A DNA stretch of 64,000 nt from Pseudobdellovibrio exovorus JSS (GTDB lineage Bacteria; Bdellovibrionota; Bdellovibrionia; Bdellovibrionales; Bdellovibrionaceae): contig NC_020813.1 of NCBI RefSeq assembly GCF_000348725.1, forward strand, positions 1,116,001-1,180,000. The letters are read 5' to 3'. The notes under the pieces were generated by a model. It ran no database searches. It was not told where the DNA came from and saw only the letters and a program-made list of their open reading frames with translations. The position numbers and the translations under genes are program-made. Positions 34,581-43,214 of this stretch are shown piece after piece. The first letter of the stretch is position 1, and each line of letters starts with the position of its first letter.

Positions 34581-35780
34581 ATGTCTAGCAAGCTTTTAAA
34601 CTACAAAGATAATCAACTTCACTTTGGTAAAACTCCAGTGCGCCTCAGTGACTATGTTCAAAACTATCGTCAGCCTGTGATCGTTTATGATCTTAATGTG
34701 ATTCGAGATCGCATATCTTGGATTCAAAGTTGGAAACGATTAGGACGGCTTCACTATGCGATGAAGGCCAACTTTCATTTAGACATTTTAAAACTAATGA
34801 AGCAGATGAATTGTGGTGTGGATGTTGTCTCGGTCGGAGAAATCAAACGCGCACAAGAAGCTGGATTTGGTTTACAGGATATTATTTTTTCAGGTGTGGG
34901 TAAATCCAATGAAGAGCTTCAATGGGTCATTGAGGGCGATATTTATCAAATCAATGTCGAGAGTTTCTCAGAACTTAAAAAAATCGCGAAGATCGCTGAG
35001 AAGTTAAATAAAAAAGTAAGTTTAGGATTAAGAATCAATCCCGAAATTGATGCTGAAACTCATAAATCAATTTCAACCGCTTTGAAAGATTCAAAGTTCG
35101 GTTTAGATTTTGAATCAGGACGCGAAGCTGTAAAACTCATATCTCAGAACCCGCTGTTGCAGTTAAGAGCTTTAAGTTTTCATTTAGGCTCACAAATTAT
35201 GAACGTCAGTGTTTTTGAAAAAGCATTGGCGGTGATGAAGCCGTACTATTTGGAGGCCAAAGCTCTGTGCCCTGAACTGGATCGCTTTGATCTGGGCGGT
35301 GGAATCGGTATTGATTATAAGGATGCGGATTCAGAAGTGGATCGTCAGCGTTGGCAACAATTAGCAGATTTATTTGATCGTGAATTGCAAGGGTTTGAAG
35401 CCCATTACTTACTTGAAATCGGTCGTTTTTTAGTGGCCCGTTCGGGTGTCTTGCTGTCGCGAGTAGAAATTATCAAAGAGACACCGCTCAAGACATTTCT
35501 AATAGTCGATGTGGGCATGACTCATCTGATGCGTCCGGCTCTATACGGCGCTTATCATGAAATCTTACCTTTGAAGTTAGTAGAAGGAAAAAGTCAGACG
35601 TATGATGTTGTCGGACCTATCTGTGAATCCACAGATGTCCTTGCAGAAGGCCGTGAGTTCACACCTCTTGATGAAGAGGACTTTGTTGCGATCTGTGATG
35701 TGGGTGCCTATGGTTCTGTGATGGCCTCACGCTACAATTTGCGAGATGAGGCCAAAGAAGTGATTCTTAATAATCTATAA
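34581..35780 (+). CDS. lysA: Diaminopimelate decarboxylase
   Basis: PLP enzyme making L-lysine from meso-DAP. 399 aa, AGGGGGA upstream of ATG. Schiff-base Lys in LHYAMKANFH; phosphate-binding GGGIGIDY; substrate motif ICESTDVLA; DVGAYGSVMASRYNLR near the C-terminus. Complete. Convergent with an M74 lipoprotein across a shared hairpin. Confidence 0.95.
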   Translation: MSSKLLNYKDNQLHFGKTPVRLSDYVQNYRQPVIVYDLNVIRDRISWIQSWKRLGRLHYAMKANFHLDILKLMKQMNCGVDVVSVGEIKRAQEAGFGLQDIIFSGVGKSNEELQWVIEGDIYQINVESFSELKKIAKIAEKLNKKVSLGLRINPEIDAETHKSISTALKDSKFGLDFESGREAVKLISQNPLLQLRALSFHLGSQIMNVSVFEKALAVMKPYYLEAKALCPELDRFDLGGGIGIDYKDADSEVDRQRWQQLADLFDRELQGFEAHYLLEIGRFLVARSGVLLSRVEIIKETPLKTFLIVDVGMTHLMRPALYGAYHEILPLKLVEGKSQTYDVVGPICESTDVLAEGREFTPLDEEDFVAICDVGAYGSVMASRYNLRDEAKEVILNNL

Positions 35781-35785
35781 TATGT

Positions 35786-35811
35786 GATAGCTGTAACTAG
35801 CTACAGCTATC
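35786..35811. terminator. Hairpin after lysA with the M74 gene stop codon in its loop
   Basis: Perfect 10-bp stem (GATAGCTGTA / TACAGCTATC) and 6-nt loop. The minus-strand stop (35797-35799, TAG) falls in the loop. Shared terminator of convergent genes; T-rich sequence follows on the plus side. Confidence 0.6.
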
Positions 35812-37530
35812 GATTTTGCGGTAGTTAAATCCGCGGCATCCAGGATCGTGGGATGAACATTTAATTCTTAAATGAAAGTGGTCGCGATGGCCACGCACAT
35901 GTTGAAGATTGTCGAACATGCGTTTTACTAAATCCTTATCCGAACCATTCAGCTCATTTTTTGATTTAGCGTGAGCACAAAGAGCATTTTTAACTTTTTG
36001 ATCGATGAAAATTCTATCCACTTTGATATCTGTTTGTGAAAACAGATATTTGAAGAGGTTATATGTTTTTTCGACAGAGTAGTTGCGATCAAGGTGGGAC
36101 CCGCGATTATTCACTGTCAGAGGAAACTTATTAGCTGTATCGGTTGGATAACCTAAATCCACATCATTCCCAATTTGATGACTTGCCGAAGGTGGTAAGC
36201 GTCCACCACTACGTGCCGACACACGTGATAAATAAACCTTTTTTGTGTAGTTCAAGTTCATAAAGGCGCCAGCACGAACAATCATTTCGGCCATATCATA
36301 AGTGGCAAAGTGCTTATTCATGTTAGGTGCTGCTACTTCGAAATAAGCCTGACGAGCCAGAGCTTCAGAGCGAGTCATCATTGAAGTTGCATTTTGTAAG
36401 CGACCGCGGTTGGGAAATCCCACAGCTTGGTTGCGTGGACGCACTTCACCGCGCGGTGTTTGTGTCGTATCTGGTGTTAAAGGACGATTCTGTTTGTTCC
36501 CTGTATTTGGAGTTGAATCCTTCGGCTGAGCAGGTGGCTCTGCAGGAGCAGCAGGTGCCGGCGTTGGGGCAGGTGCCACAGGAGCCGGAGCTGGTTGTGG
36601 TGCCGGTGTCGCCGGTGGTACAGGTGTAGGAGTTGGCGCCGGCGGAGTCTCCTGAGGCGCGCTTGGTGGTGCTGTTTGAGGTGGTGCCTCTGCAGGAGGG
36701 GCAGGAGTTGAGGGTGCTGGTGTTGACGGAGCCGGAGTGGTGAAGATCTCTCGTAAATTGGTGGTGTTCAGACCGCCTTCGTAACGGCCGGGAGCTGCTC
36801 CATCTGAACCTTCATCTTGCATTCCGCTTTGGTCTGCGTCTTCATCTTCATCTGTATTATCGTCAGTGTCAGAGGAATCATCATCAGGAGTCACAGTATT
36901 GCCATTGCCATTTTGTTGAGGACTAGAGTTTGACGGAGGTGTGAGCTCGCTAGGCGGAGTCGATGGCTTTGTGCGATCTACTTCAATTTGTTCTGAGTAG
37001 AATTTGTTGTCATAAGAAACGACGATATCCACGATCACGTGTTCGCAGGAAACTTGTTGGCTACGAGTTTGGCTGAGACAGTGGGCTAAACCTTTGATTT
37101 TTAATTTTGGATCTGTGGATGGAATTTCATCGCTTAAAAGAAAAGACATTTCATTGGTTGAATGTACACCAGAAAGAGAAATACTTTTTTCAATAACGGG
37201 TTGGCGGTTTTCATCAAGGATCGCCACATTTGCGGTCACCACAAGTTTGCGATCACTAGATGTGTAATGCACACGTGGAGACGTCAATTGAGTGCGATTC
37301 AATTGGATTTCATCACCATTGCTATTGGTCAGGACTTCAGGAGGTTGTTGATATTCCACTCCGTTTTGCGGTGGTGGGATGATATTGGTCGGTTTAGCCT
37401 CTTCGTTAAAGTTAACGATAGGATCTGGCCCAAATTTATTTTGTGAATTTCCCTGTGGGGCACACGAAGCGAACAGCAAAAAAACGGAGCTGCAACAGAA
37501 AACAAGTCGTGATTTGAAGGTTTTAAACAT
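35797..37530 (-). CDS. Lipoprotein with C-terminal MepA-like (M74) murein endopeptidase domain
   Basis: 577 aa. Lipobox FASC (Cys about 23). Middle: an N-terminal beta-rich part, an acidic run (about residues 215-235, DDDSSDTDDNTDEDED) and a long Pro/Ala/Thr linker (PAPSTPAP repeats). The C-terminal third has the M74 zinc motifs SHQIGNDVDLGY and HVRGHRDHFHLRI. MepA cleaves DD-crosslinks (D-Ala to DAP) and LD-crosslinks in peptidoglycan and is penicillin-insensitive. The linker would let a lipid-anchored enzyme reach through the wall. GAGGCG precedes the ATG. Confidence 0.85.
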   Translation of the reverse strand: MFKTFKSRLVFCCSSVFLLFASCAPQGNSQNKFGPDPIVNFNEEAKPTNIIPPPQNGVEYQQPPEVLTNSNGDEIQLNRTQLTSPRVHYTSSDRKLVVTANVAILDENRQPVIEKSISLSGVHSTNEMSFLLSDEIPSTDPKLKIKGLAHCLSQTRSQQVSCEHVIVDIVVSYDNKFYSEQIEVDRTKPSTPPSELTPPSNSSPQQNGNGNTVTPDDDSSDTDDNTDEDEDADQSGMQDEGSDGAAPGRYEGGLNTTNLREIFTTPAPSTPAPSTPAPPAEAPPQTAPPSAPQETPPAPTPTPVPPATPAPQPAPAPVAPAPTPAPAAPAEPPAQPKDSTPNTGNKQNRPLTPDTTQTPRGEVRPRNQAVGFPNRGRLQNATSMMTRSEALARQAYFEVAAPNMNKHFATYDMAEMIVRAGAFMNLNYTKKVYLSRVSARSGGRLPPSASHQIGNDVDLGYPTDTANKFPLTVNNRGSHLDRNYSVEKTYNLFKYLFSQTDIKVDRIFIDQKVKNALCAHAKSKNELNGSDKDLVKRMFDNLQHVRGHRDHFHLRIKCSSHDPGCRGFNYRKIDSCS

Positions 37531-37629
37531 AGTTCGCCTCTATTCTATAGGGCTGATATAGCAGAATACGGGCCGGACTAAATGAGGCTCAGTTCAAAGT
37601 AGTATGGGATTAGGGTGTAAAATCTTTAG

Positions 37630-38460
37630 TCAGATGACGGAAACTGTTTCGAAATGGATTTCAGAGCTCATCACCGCACAGAGAAGTTCATTCGACAGGT
37701 TTTCGAAGTGATCACTGGCATCCGTCAGGGCAATGGTTAAAGTGCTGTGCTGATTTTCTTCAGCAGGTGCAATTTTTTTACTTTTGAAGTCTTCAGCTAA
37801 TAATAATGAAATGGCTTCACCAGAGTCGACAAGATGAACGTGGTTACCGAAAACTTTACGAATAGAGTTTTTTAAAAGTGGGTAGTGTGTACAGCCCATC
37901 ACGACAGTGTCCACGTCGGCTGCTTTCAGATGTTGTAAGTAGCGGAAAGCCACTAAGTTCGTCAGTGGGTCGTCGTACCAACCTTCTTCAGCTAAAGGAA
38001 CAAAAAGTGGACAGGCCTGAGTTAGAACTTCGGCATCGGGAAGAATCGCTTGTATTTTTTTAGTGTAGGCTCCGGTGCTGATTGTTCCGCGAGTTGCCAA
38101 CACCGCAATTTTTTTATTTTCAGTGCGCGCGCAAGCTAAAGCAGAGCCCGGGTCAATCACGTTATAAACCGGTAGCCCCATAAAGCTAGATTCAGAAATC
38201 TGAGTTGAAGCTGTGTTGCAGGCAACGACAATGGCCTTCACGTCACGTGAGGCCAGAAATTTCATATTCTGTTGTGAGTACTGTTTAACGGTATCTCCTG
38301 ATTTAGATCCGTAAGGTAGGCGAGCCGTGTCTCCGAGATACAGAAAACTTTCATTCGGAAAAGCTTTCACCAGTTCACGTAGAACTGTGATTCCGCCGAT
38401 TCCCGAATCGAAAACCCCAATGGGTCTGTTATCATGATCTTCTGTAAAACTCAGAGCCAA
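37630..38460 (-). CDS. murI: Glutamate racemase
   Basis: 276 aa, TTG start with GAGGATAA upstream. Makes D-glutamate for peptidoglycan. Motifs IGVFDSGIGGITVLREL, YLGDTARLPYGSKS, VVACNTAST (catalytic Cys) and VMGCTHYPLL (second Cys). Complete. It lies 26 nt downstream of the GMP-reductase-like gene in the same direction. Confidence 0.94.
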   Translation of the reverse strand: MALSFTEDHDNRPIGVFDSGIGGITVLRELVKAFPNESFLYLGDTARLPYGSKSGDTVKQYSQQNMKFLASRDVKAIVVACNTASTQISESSFMGLPVYNVIDPGSALACARTENKKIAVLATRGTISTGAYTKKIQAILPDAEVLTQACPLFVPLAEEGWYDDPLTNLVAFRYLQHLKAADVDTVVMGCTHYPLLKNSIRKVFGNHVHLVDSGEAISLLLAEDFKSKKIAPAEENQHSTLTIALTDASDHFENLSNELLCAVMSSEIHFETVSVI

Positions 38461-38486
38461 GTTATCCTCGTCAGTCTTTTCAGTTG

Positions 38487-39536
38487 TTAGTTGCGAACAC
38501 CATGTGCGCGCGATTCCGCAATACCATTAGAAGACATTTCCATAAACGTAGCTTTATCTTTAATTTCGTCGATGCTGATGGCGTTTACATAGCTCATGCC
38601 TGAGCGAATACCGCCAGCAAGTTCATGGATCACATCTGTGACATGACCTTTAACATTGACGAAAGTAGATTCTCCTTCTGGAGCCATGCCTTGAGGCATG
38701 TCACCGCGCCAAGAAATTTGCGCTTTTTTCGAAGCCATTCCACGATATTGTTTTTTACCATTGACGATGTCGCCCGGTGTTTCAATAGTTCCAGAAAGCA
38801 TACTTCCTAACATGATGATATTCGCGCCCGCTGCAAAAGCTTTCACCATATCACCAGAAGTACGAATACCTCCATCGGCGATAACAGGAACTCCGTAAGG
38901 TTCAGCTGCTTCTGCGCAAAGAGCGATGGCCGTCAACTGAGGAACGCCTGCGCCCGTGATAATACGAGTTGTGCACATAGAACCCGGGCCAATTCCTACT
39001 TTGATAGCATCGGCACCAGCTTCGATCAAATCAACAGCTGCATCTGGAGTAGCTAGATTTCCCGCGATCACTTCTAATCCCGAAAAACTATCTTTCAACC
39101 ATTTTAAAGTATCCATCATCAAGACAGAGTGTCCATGAGCGATATCAATTGTTAATAAATTCACACCAGCTTTTACAAGGGCAGCGGCGCGCTCTTTGTA
39201 GTCTGCATTTACACCGATACTGGCTGAAATAATTTGTGCGCCAGCGGCTTTCACTTGTTCTACTTCACTGACTTGTTGTTCGATATTCATAAAGCGGTGA
39301 AGAATTCCAAGACCACCCATTTGGTGCATCGCTATGGCCATTTCGGCTTCAGTGATAGTGTCCATATTGGCAGACAGAACTGGCATTTCTAAAGTTTTTG
39401 TCTTAGTCAGTTTTGACTTTAAAGACGGGTCACGTCTTGATTTAACTTCAGATTTTTTTGGTGTAATCAAGACGTCATCGAATGTTAATCCATGATCACG
39501 GTTTTTAATATCTCTCCAATTAAACATGAGCGCCAT
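38487..39536 (-). CDS. GMP reductase / IMP dehydrogenase-family enzyme without CBS domains
   Basis: 349 aa. IMPDH/GMPR barrel: [28 protein letters not shown], catalytic loop [13 protein letters not shown] (Cys), [25 protein letters not shown]. No CBS pair is inserted and the Arg-Tyr of the IMPDH flap is not evident, so a GuaC-like role (GMP to IMP) is more likely; a CBS-less IMPDH (GuaB) is the alternative. GAGGTGG lies upstream of ATG. The 5' end overlaps the membrane-protein gene by 17 nt. Confidence 0.85.
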   Translation of the reverse strand: MALMFNWRDIKNRDHGLTFDDVLITPKKSEVKSRRDPSLKSKLTKTKTLEMPVLSANMDTITEAEMAIAMHQMGGLGILHRFMNIEQQVSEVEQVKAAGAQIISASIGVNADYKERAAALVKAGVNLLTIDIAHGHSVLMMDTLKWLKDSFSGLEVIAGNLATPDAAVDLIEAGADAIKVGIGPGSMCTTRIITGAGVPQLTAIALCAEAAEPYGVPVIADGGIRTSGDMVKAFAAGANIIMLGSMLSGTIETPGDIVNGKKQYRGMASKKAQISWRGDMPQGMAPEGESTFVNVKGHVTDVIHELAGGIRSGMSYVNAISIDEIKDKATFMEMSSNGIAESRAHGVRN

Positions 39537-40203
39537 TTTCCACCTCGTTTAAGTATTTAATAAAAAGCTTTAAGATAATAAAATGAAAAAGTAATTCTAC
39601 CAAGGACTCAATGAAAGTAACGAGGGTAGCCGCAACCGGATGTTGGGAAAAGTTGCGGTACTCATTGAAAACAGCATAAAACAGAACGGGAAGTATAAAA
39701 TAAAAAAGCCCGAGCCAAAGCTTTAAGCTCCACCAAAAATTACGTGAAATTTTAGTGGAGTACTCAAGAGCATCCACTTGTCCTTGTTTGTATTTCTGAG
39801 AAAACATCACCACAAACGGAGTCATAAGGTAGTTGATGTATTTAATTACACCGGGAATTAAGAAGACGAAGCTCCACAGGAAGGTCTTTCCCCATGCGCG
39901 CAAACTTTCAACGGCGGTGAGCTCTAGATTTTCTTTCAAAAATTGGCCGATACTTTTTTCTGGGCGGATTAATGTGTAGGCACAGAACAATGAAATCAGT
40001 AATGGAAATAATAGAGCTGTCAAAAGAGCCAGTCCGCCCCAAATCCAAATTGTGTTACTTAAACCAGCAGGTGAACGCACGATGGATTCAATTTGATGTT
40101 GGATCAGTTGTTCCGAAAGGGTCGACAAAGTTATTGCTGAAAAAATCAACAAAAACGAAGGCTGCAAAATGGTCTTAAGATCAAATTTGTTCACTTGTAG
40201 CAC
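39520..40203 (-). CDS. Polytopic membrane protein, unknown function
   Basis: 227 aa, GTG start. Five or so TM segments (FLLIFSAITLSTL, WIWGGLALLTALLFPLLISLFCAYTLI, TFLWSFVFLIPGVIKYIN, LKLWLGLFYFILPVLFYAVF, LVELLFHFIILKLFIKYL). The segment SFVFLIPGVIKYINYLMTPFVV followed by DALEYSTKISRNFWW resembles the large group of bacterial stress-related membrane proteins with YIP1/DUF975-type repeats. First gene of a minus-strand group with the GMP-reductase-like gene and murI. Confidence 0.65.
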   Translation of the reverse strand: MLQVNKFDLKTILQPSFLLIFSAITLSTLSEQLIQHQIESIVRSPAGLSNTIWIWGGLALLTALLFPLLISLFCAYTLIRPEKSIGQFLKENLELTAVESLRAWGKTFLWSFVFLIPGVIKYINYLMTPFVVMFSQKYKQGQVDALEYSTKISRNFWWSLKLWLGLFYFILPVLFYAVFNEYRNFSQHPVAATLVTFIESLVELLFHFIILKLFIKYLNEVENGAHV

Positions 40204-40324
40204 AGTGAAACAGGATTCATGCTTAAGACCTGACTGTCAATCATAGTGGCTATGCAGAACAAATAAAATGATGACAAACCTATATTGGTAAGGTTAACTT
40301 CTAACTTCGTTTTTCACGCGCAGT

Positions 40325-40416
40325 GCCCCGGTGGCGAAACTGGTAGACGCACAGGACTTAAAATCCTGGGCTACGTTAACACGGGCGTGCCGGTTCAAGT
40401 CCGGCCCGGGGCACCA
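40325..40416 (+). tRNA. tRNA-Leu (UAA)
   Basis: About 92 nt with a long variable arm as in class II tRNAs. Acceptor GCCCCGG pairs with CCGGGGC; D arm with TGGTAGACGC; anticodon stem CAGGA/TCCTG and loop CTTAAAA (anticodon TAA); T arm GCCGGTTCAAGTCCGGC; discriminator A and CCA encoded. Confidence 0.96.
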
Positions 40417-40453
40417 CTTCAAACACTCCATCCCAAATCACTTTGTACAACAA

Positions 40454-41191
40454 ATGGATACGAACACTTCAATGAACAAAACATGGGGGATTGTCGGTTT
40501 AGGCTGGTTAGGTTCTGAACTCGCAACCAAATTGAAAAAGTTGGGGGATAACAGTTGGGGAACTCGTTCCAACGTATTTAATTTTCAGACCGATCAATTT
40601 CCTGAAACTTTCTGCGATGTCTTGTTTTTAAATACTCCGCCACTTCCTCAGATGTCGCCAGAAGTTTATGTTCAGAAAATTTACAAAGCGGCGCGTGCGA
40701 AAATTATATTTATCAGCTCAACATCTGTTTATGGAGCTAGTGAAGGACTAATAACTGAATCCTCAATGGTGGCGCCGCAGACGGAATCCGCCCGCTGGCT
40801 AGTGGATGTCGAACTCCTACTGAGGCAAAAATTTAACGAAGATCTGACCATCGTTCGAGCTGGTGGCTTAATTGGTGGCGAGCGCCATCCGGTATTTCAT
40901 CTGAGCCGTAAAAAAGAGGTTACGACAGGGAAACATTTGGTGAACCTGATCCATCGCTCTGATTTGATCGGCATTTGTTTGTCTGCAAGCAAAGCGAGTA
41001 ATATTCCTCTGGTAAATGCCGTTGCTCCATTTCATCCGAAAAAAGAAGAGTACTACAATCAATGGGCGACTCAATTGAACGTTCCAAAACCGATCTATAC
41101 AGGCGGAACCGAGTCAAATCGTCAGATTGATTCCGAAATTCTACCTCTGCTTTATCCTCATTGGATATGTCCTAAGTTGGACTTCCTTTAG
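40454..41191 (+). CDS. NAD(P)-dependent nucleotide-sugar-epimerase-like (extended SDR, YeeZ-type)
   Basis: About 245 aa from ATG 40454 (ATG 40472 also possible). The longer frame would run through tRNA-Leu and is rejected. Rossmann motif WGIVGLGWLGSELATKL, FISSTSVYGASEG (active-site Ser/Tyr region), VRAGGLIGGERHP and LVNLIHRSDLIGICL. The family comprises NAD-dependent epimerase/dehydratase-like proteins without an assigned substrate (E. coli YeeZ relatives). Confidence 0.78.
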   Translation: MDTNTSMNKTWGIVGLGWLGSELATKLKKLGDNSWGTRSNVFNFQTDQFPETFCDVLFLNTPPLPQMSPEVYVQKIYKAARAKIIFISSTSVYGASEGLITESSMVAPQTESARWLVDVELLLRQKFNEDLTIVRAGGLIGGERHPVFHLSRKKEVTTGKHLVNLIHRSDLIGICLSASKASNIPLVNAVAPFHPKKEEYYNQWATQLNVPKPIYTGGTESNRQIDSEILPLLYPHWICPKLDFL

Positions 41192-41262
41192 TGAATAAGC
41201 TCCGTTCTTATTTGCCTCTTTCTAAATTTTTCCTTTTTAGATAAAATATTGAAGGAGGCTGT

Positions 41263-41541
41263 ATGGACATCATCAATAATAAAGCCGAACAAAAATTTTC
41301 TACATCTACGATAGGTGGCGAAGCCTTTATCAGCTATCGTCGCGGCTCTCAAAATTCCTATGATCTTCACTTTGTTTTTGTGCCACCGGAAGCGCGGGGG
41401 CAAAATATAGCTGATCAACTGGTGCGCAAAGCTTTGCAGCAGGCGAAAGATGAAAAGGTCAAAGTCATTGCCACATGCTCCTATGTATCCACATGGTTTA
41501 CACGTCATCCCGAAGAATCTGAAATGCTTCTACAATCGTAA
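41263..41541 (+). CDS. Small GNAT-type N-acetyltransferase-like protein
   Basis: 92 aa, GGAGG 8 nt upstream. Contains the single GNAT core with the acetyl-CoA loop VPPEARGQNIADQLVRKAL, then VIATCSYVSTWFTRHPE. Matches the short YidJ/NATD1-type proteins. Substrate unknown. Confidence 0.82.
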   Translation: MDIINNKAEQKFSTSTIGGEAFISYRRGSQNSYDLHFVFVPPEARGQNIADQLVRKALQQAKDEKVKVIATCSYVSTWFTRHPEESEMLLQS

Positions 41542-41566
41542 AAAGCTAAGCCTTAGTCGAGATAAA

Positions 41567-41595
41567 CAGGATCTTTTGCTCTTAAAGAGGTCCTG
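41567..41595 (+). terminator. Hairpin downstream of the small GNAT gene
   Basis: 11-bp stem with two G-U pairs (CAGGATCTTTT region with AAAGAGGTCCTG region) and a 7-nt loop, 25 nt after the stop. No U-run follows, so it may be a terminator or another RNA structure. Confidence 0.4.
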
Positions 41596-41679
41596 CGTGA
41601 ATTGAAATTATTATGAGTTTCAAAACGGCGTGGAAGCATTTAAAATAGAAGCTACTTAGTTTTAAAAAAGGAAATCCTT

Positions 41680-42429
41680 ATGTCTATTAATTCTATGGAA
41701 GATTTAGAAAATTTGAAGAAGATCGGTTCTATCGTGGCTCGCTGTTTGGATCATATGTCTAAAAAGCTAGAGCCGGGGATGACCACTTACGAGTTAGATG
41801 AAATCGGACGAGTTTTCCTTGAATTTCATGGGGCCAAGTCAGCGCCTAAGTTGGTTTATAATTTCCCCGGAATTACGTGCATCAGTGTTAATCATGAAGC
41901 CGCCCATGGTATTCCCAGTAAGTCAAAAAAACTAAAAGCAGGGGACTTAGTGAATATCGATGTTTCAGCGGAATTGAATGGATATTTTGCTGACACAGGA
42001 GGATCGTTTATTATCCCTCCGATCACGGCGATCAAAAAAAAGGTCTGTGATGTGGCGATGTCTACCATGTGGAAGGGAATTGCGGCGGCAGTTCACGGCC
42101 AAAATTTAAATGAAATTGGCAGAGCTATGGAAAATGAAGCTCGAAAAAATAATTTAACAGTGATTCGCAATTTATGCAGTCATGGTGTTGGCCGCTGGCT
42201 TCATGAAGAGCCAGATCAAATTCCTGGATATTACGACAGAAAAGATCGTCGCGTTTTAGAAGAGGGCATGGTGATTACAGTTGAGCCATTTGTGTCCACG
42301 GGGGCTCATAATGTTGTCGATAGTGGGGATGGTTGGACACTGATCAATCCCCATCATTTTACTGCTCAATATGAACATACAATTGTCATAACAAAAGATA
42401 AACCGCTGATTATGACATTGCCAGCATAG
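41680..42429 (+). CDS. map: Methionine aminopeptidase, type I
   Basis: 249 aa, AAAGGAAA upstream of the ATG. Removes initiator Met. Metal ligands: Asp in NIDVSAELNGYFADTGGSF (two Asp), His in CSHGVGRWLHEEP, Glu in TVEPF and QYEHTI. HGIP (EAAHGIPSKS) carries the substrate His. Complete and canonical. Confidence 0.95.
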   Translation: MSINSMEDLENLKKIGSIVARCLDHMSKKLEPGMTTYELDEIGRVFLEFHGAKSAPKLVYNFPGITCISVNHEAAHGIPSKSKKLKAGDLVNIDVSAELNGYFADTGGSFIIPPITAIKKKVCDVAMSTMWKGIAAAVHGQNLNEIGRAMENEARKNNLTVIRNLCSHGVGRWLHEEPDQIPGYYDRKDRRVLEEGMVITVEPFVSTGAHNVVDSGDGWTLINPHHFTAQYEHTIVITKDKPLIMTLPA

Positions 42430-42488
42430 AGCAGAACCAGCACAGAGAAAAAATAGAAAAAAATCGATTGAAAGTATAGACCCACATT

Positions 42489-43184
42489 ATGAATAAACCC
42501 ACCACTCCTCCAGATTTTTTTACCAAAGAGTTGTCGTTAGCTTATGACGAGCGTAACAGCAAGTTGTCGCCTATTTCGGAGAATTTACATTTCCTCATTC
42601 GTCTGGCGATCCAAGATCTGCCGACTAAATCCCATATTTTGTGTATCGGTGTGGGTACAGGTGCAGAAATTCTATCGTTAGCGAAGGCATTTCCGGAATG
42701 GACTTTTTTGGGAGTCGATCCATCAGCTTCGATGTTAGAAGTCTGCGCGGAACGTCTGCAAATTGCCGGTGTATCCGAACGCTGCCAGTTGGTGTGTGGA
42801 TATGTGCAAGACGTTCCAAAAGGTGAAAAGTTTGATGCTGTCCTGAGCGTTTTAGTGGCTCATTTTGTGAGGCGTGAAGAAAGACTCGATTTTTTTCAGA
42901 ATATGGTCAGTCGACTGAAGTCAGGCGGGTATTTAGTTAATGCTGAAATCAGTTGTGACCTTAATGCTCCAGAGTTTCCATTGATGTTAAAAGGATGGGA
43001 ACAAGTGCAAACTTTAATGGGAGCAACACCTGAATCCTTAGCGGGACTACCTCAGCAGTTGCGCACTGTTTTAAATATTTTGCCAAACAGCGAAACCGAA
43101 GACATTCTTCGTCAAAGTGGCATCCTATCGCCCACTAAGTTTTTTCAATCGTTTATGATCAGTGCGTGGTACGGTAAGAAATAG
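42489..43184 (+). CDS. Class I SAM-dependent methyltransferase
   Basis: 231 aa. Motif I HILCIGVGTGAEILSLAKAF, acidic loop LGVDPSASML, motif III-like KFDAVLSVLVAHFVRREERLDFF and GGYLVNAEISC. Methyl acceptor unknown. Lies between map and the dehalogenase-like gene on the same strand with gaps of 30-60 nt; may be co-transcribed. Confidence 0.85.
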   Translation: MNKPTTPPDFFTKELSLAYDERNSKLSPISENLHFLIRLAIQDLPTKSHILCIGVGTGAEILSLAKAFPEWTFLGVDPSASMLEVCAERLQIAGVSERCQLVCGYVQDVPKGEKFDAVLSVLVAHFVRREERLDFFQNMVSRLKSGGYLVNAEISCDLNAPEFPLMLKGWEQVQTLMGATPESLAGLPQQLRTVLNILPNSETEDILRQSGILSPTKFFQSFMISAWYGKK

Positions 43185-43214
43185 GCTTGTACTTATAAGT
43201 AAAGAGGGGTTCGT

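Noticed and set aside
40285-40453. Open frames starting before or in tRNA-Leu
   Set aside because: They translate the tRNA gene and have no Shine-Dalgarno; the real epimerase-like gene starts at 40454 or 40472.
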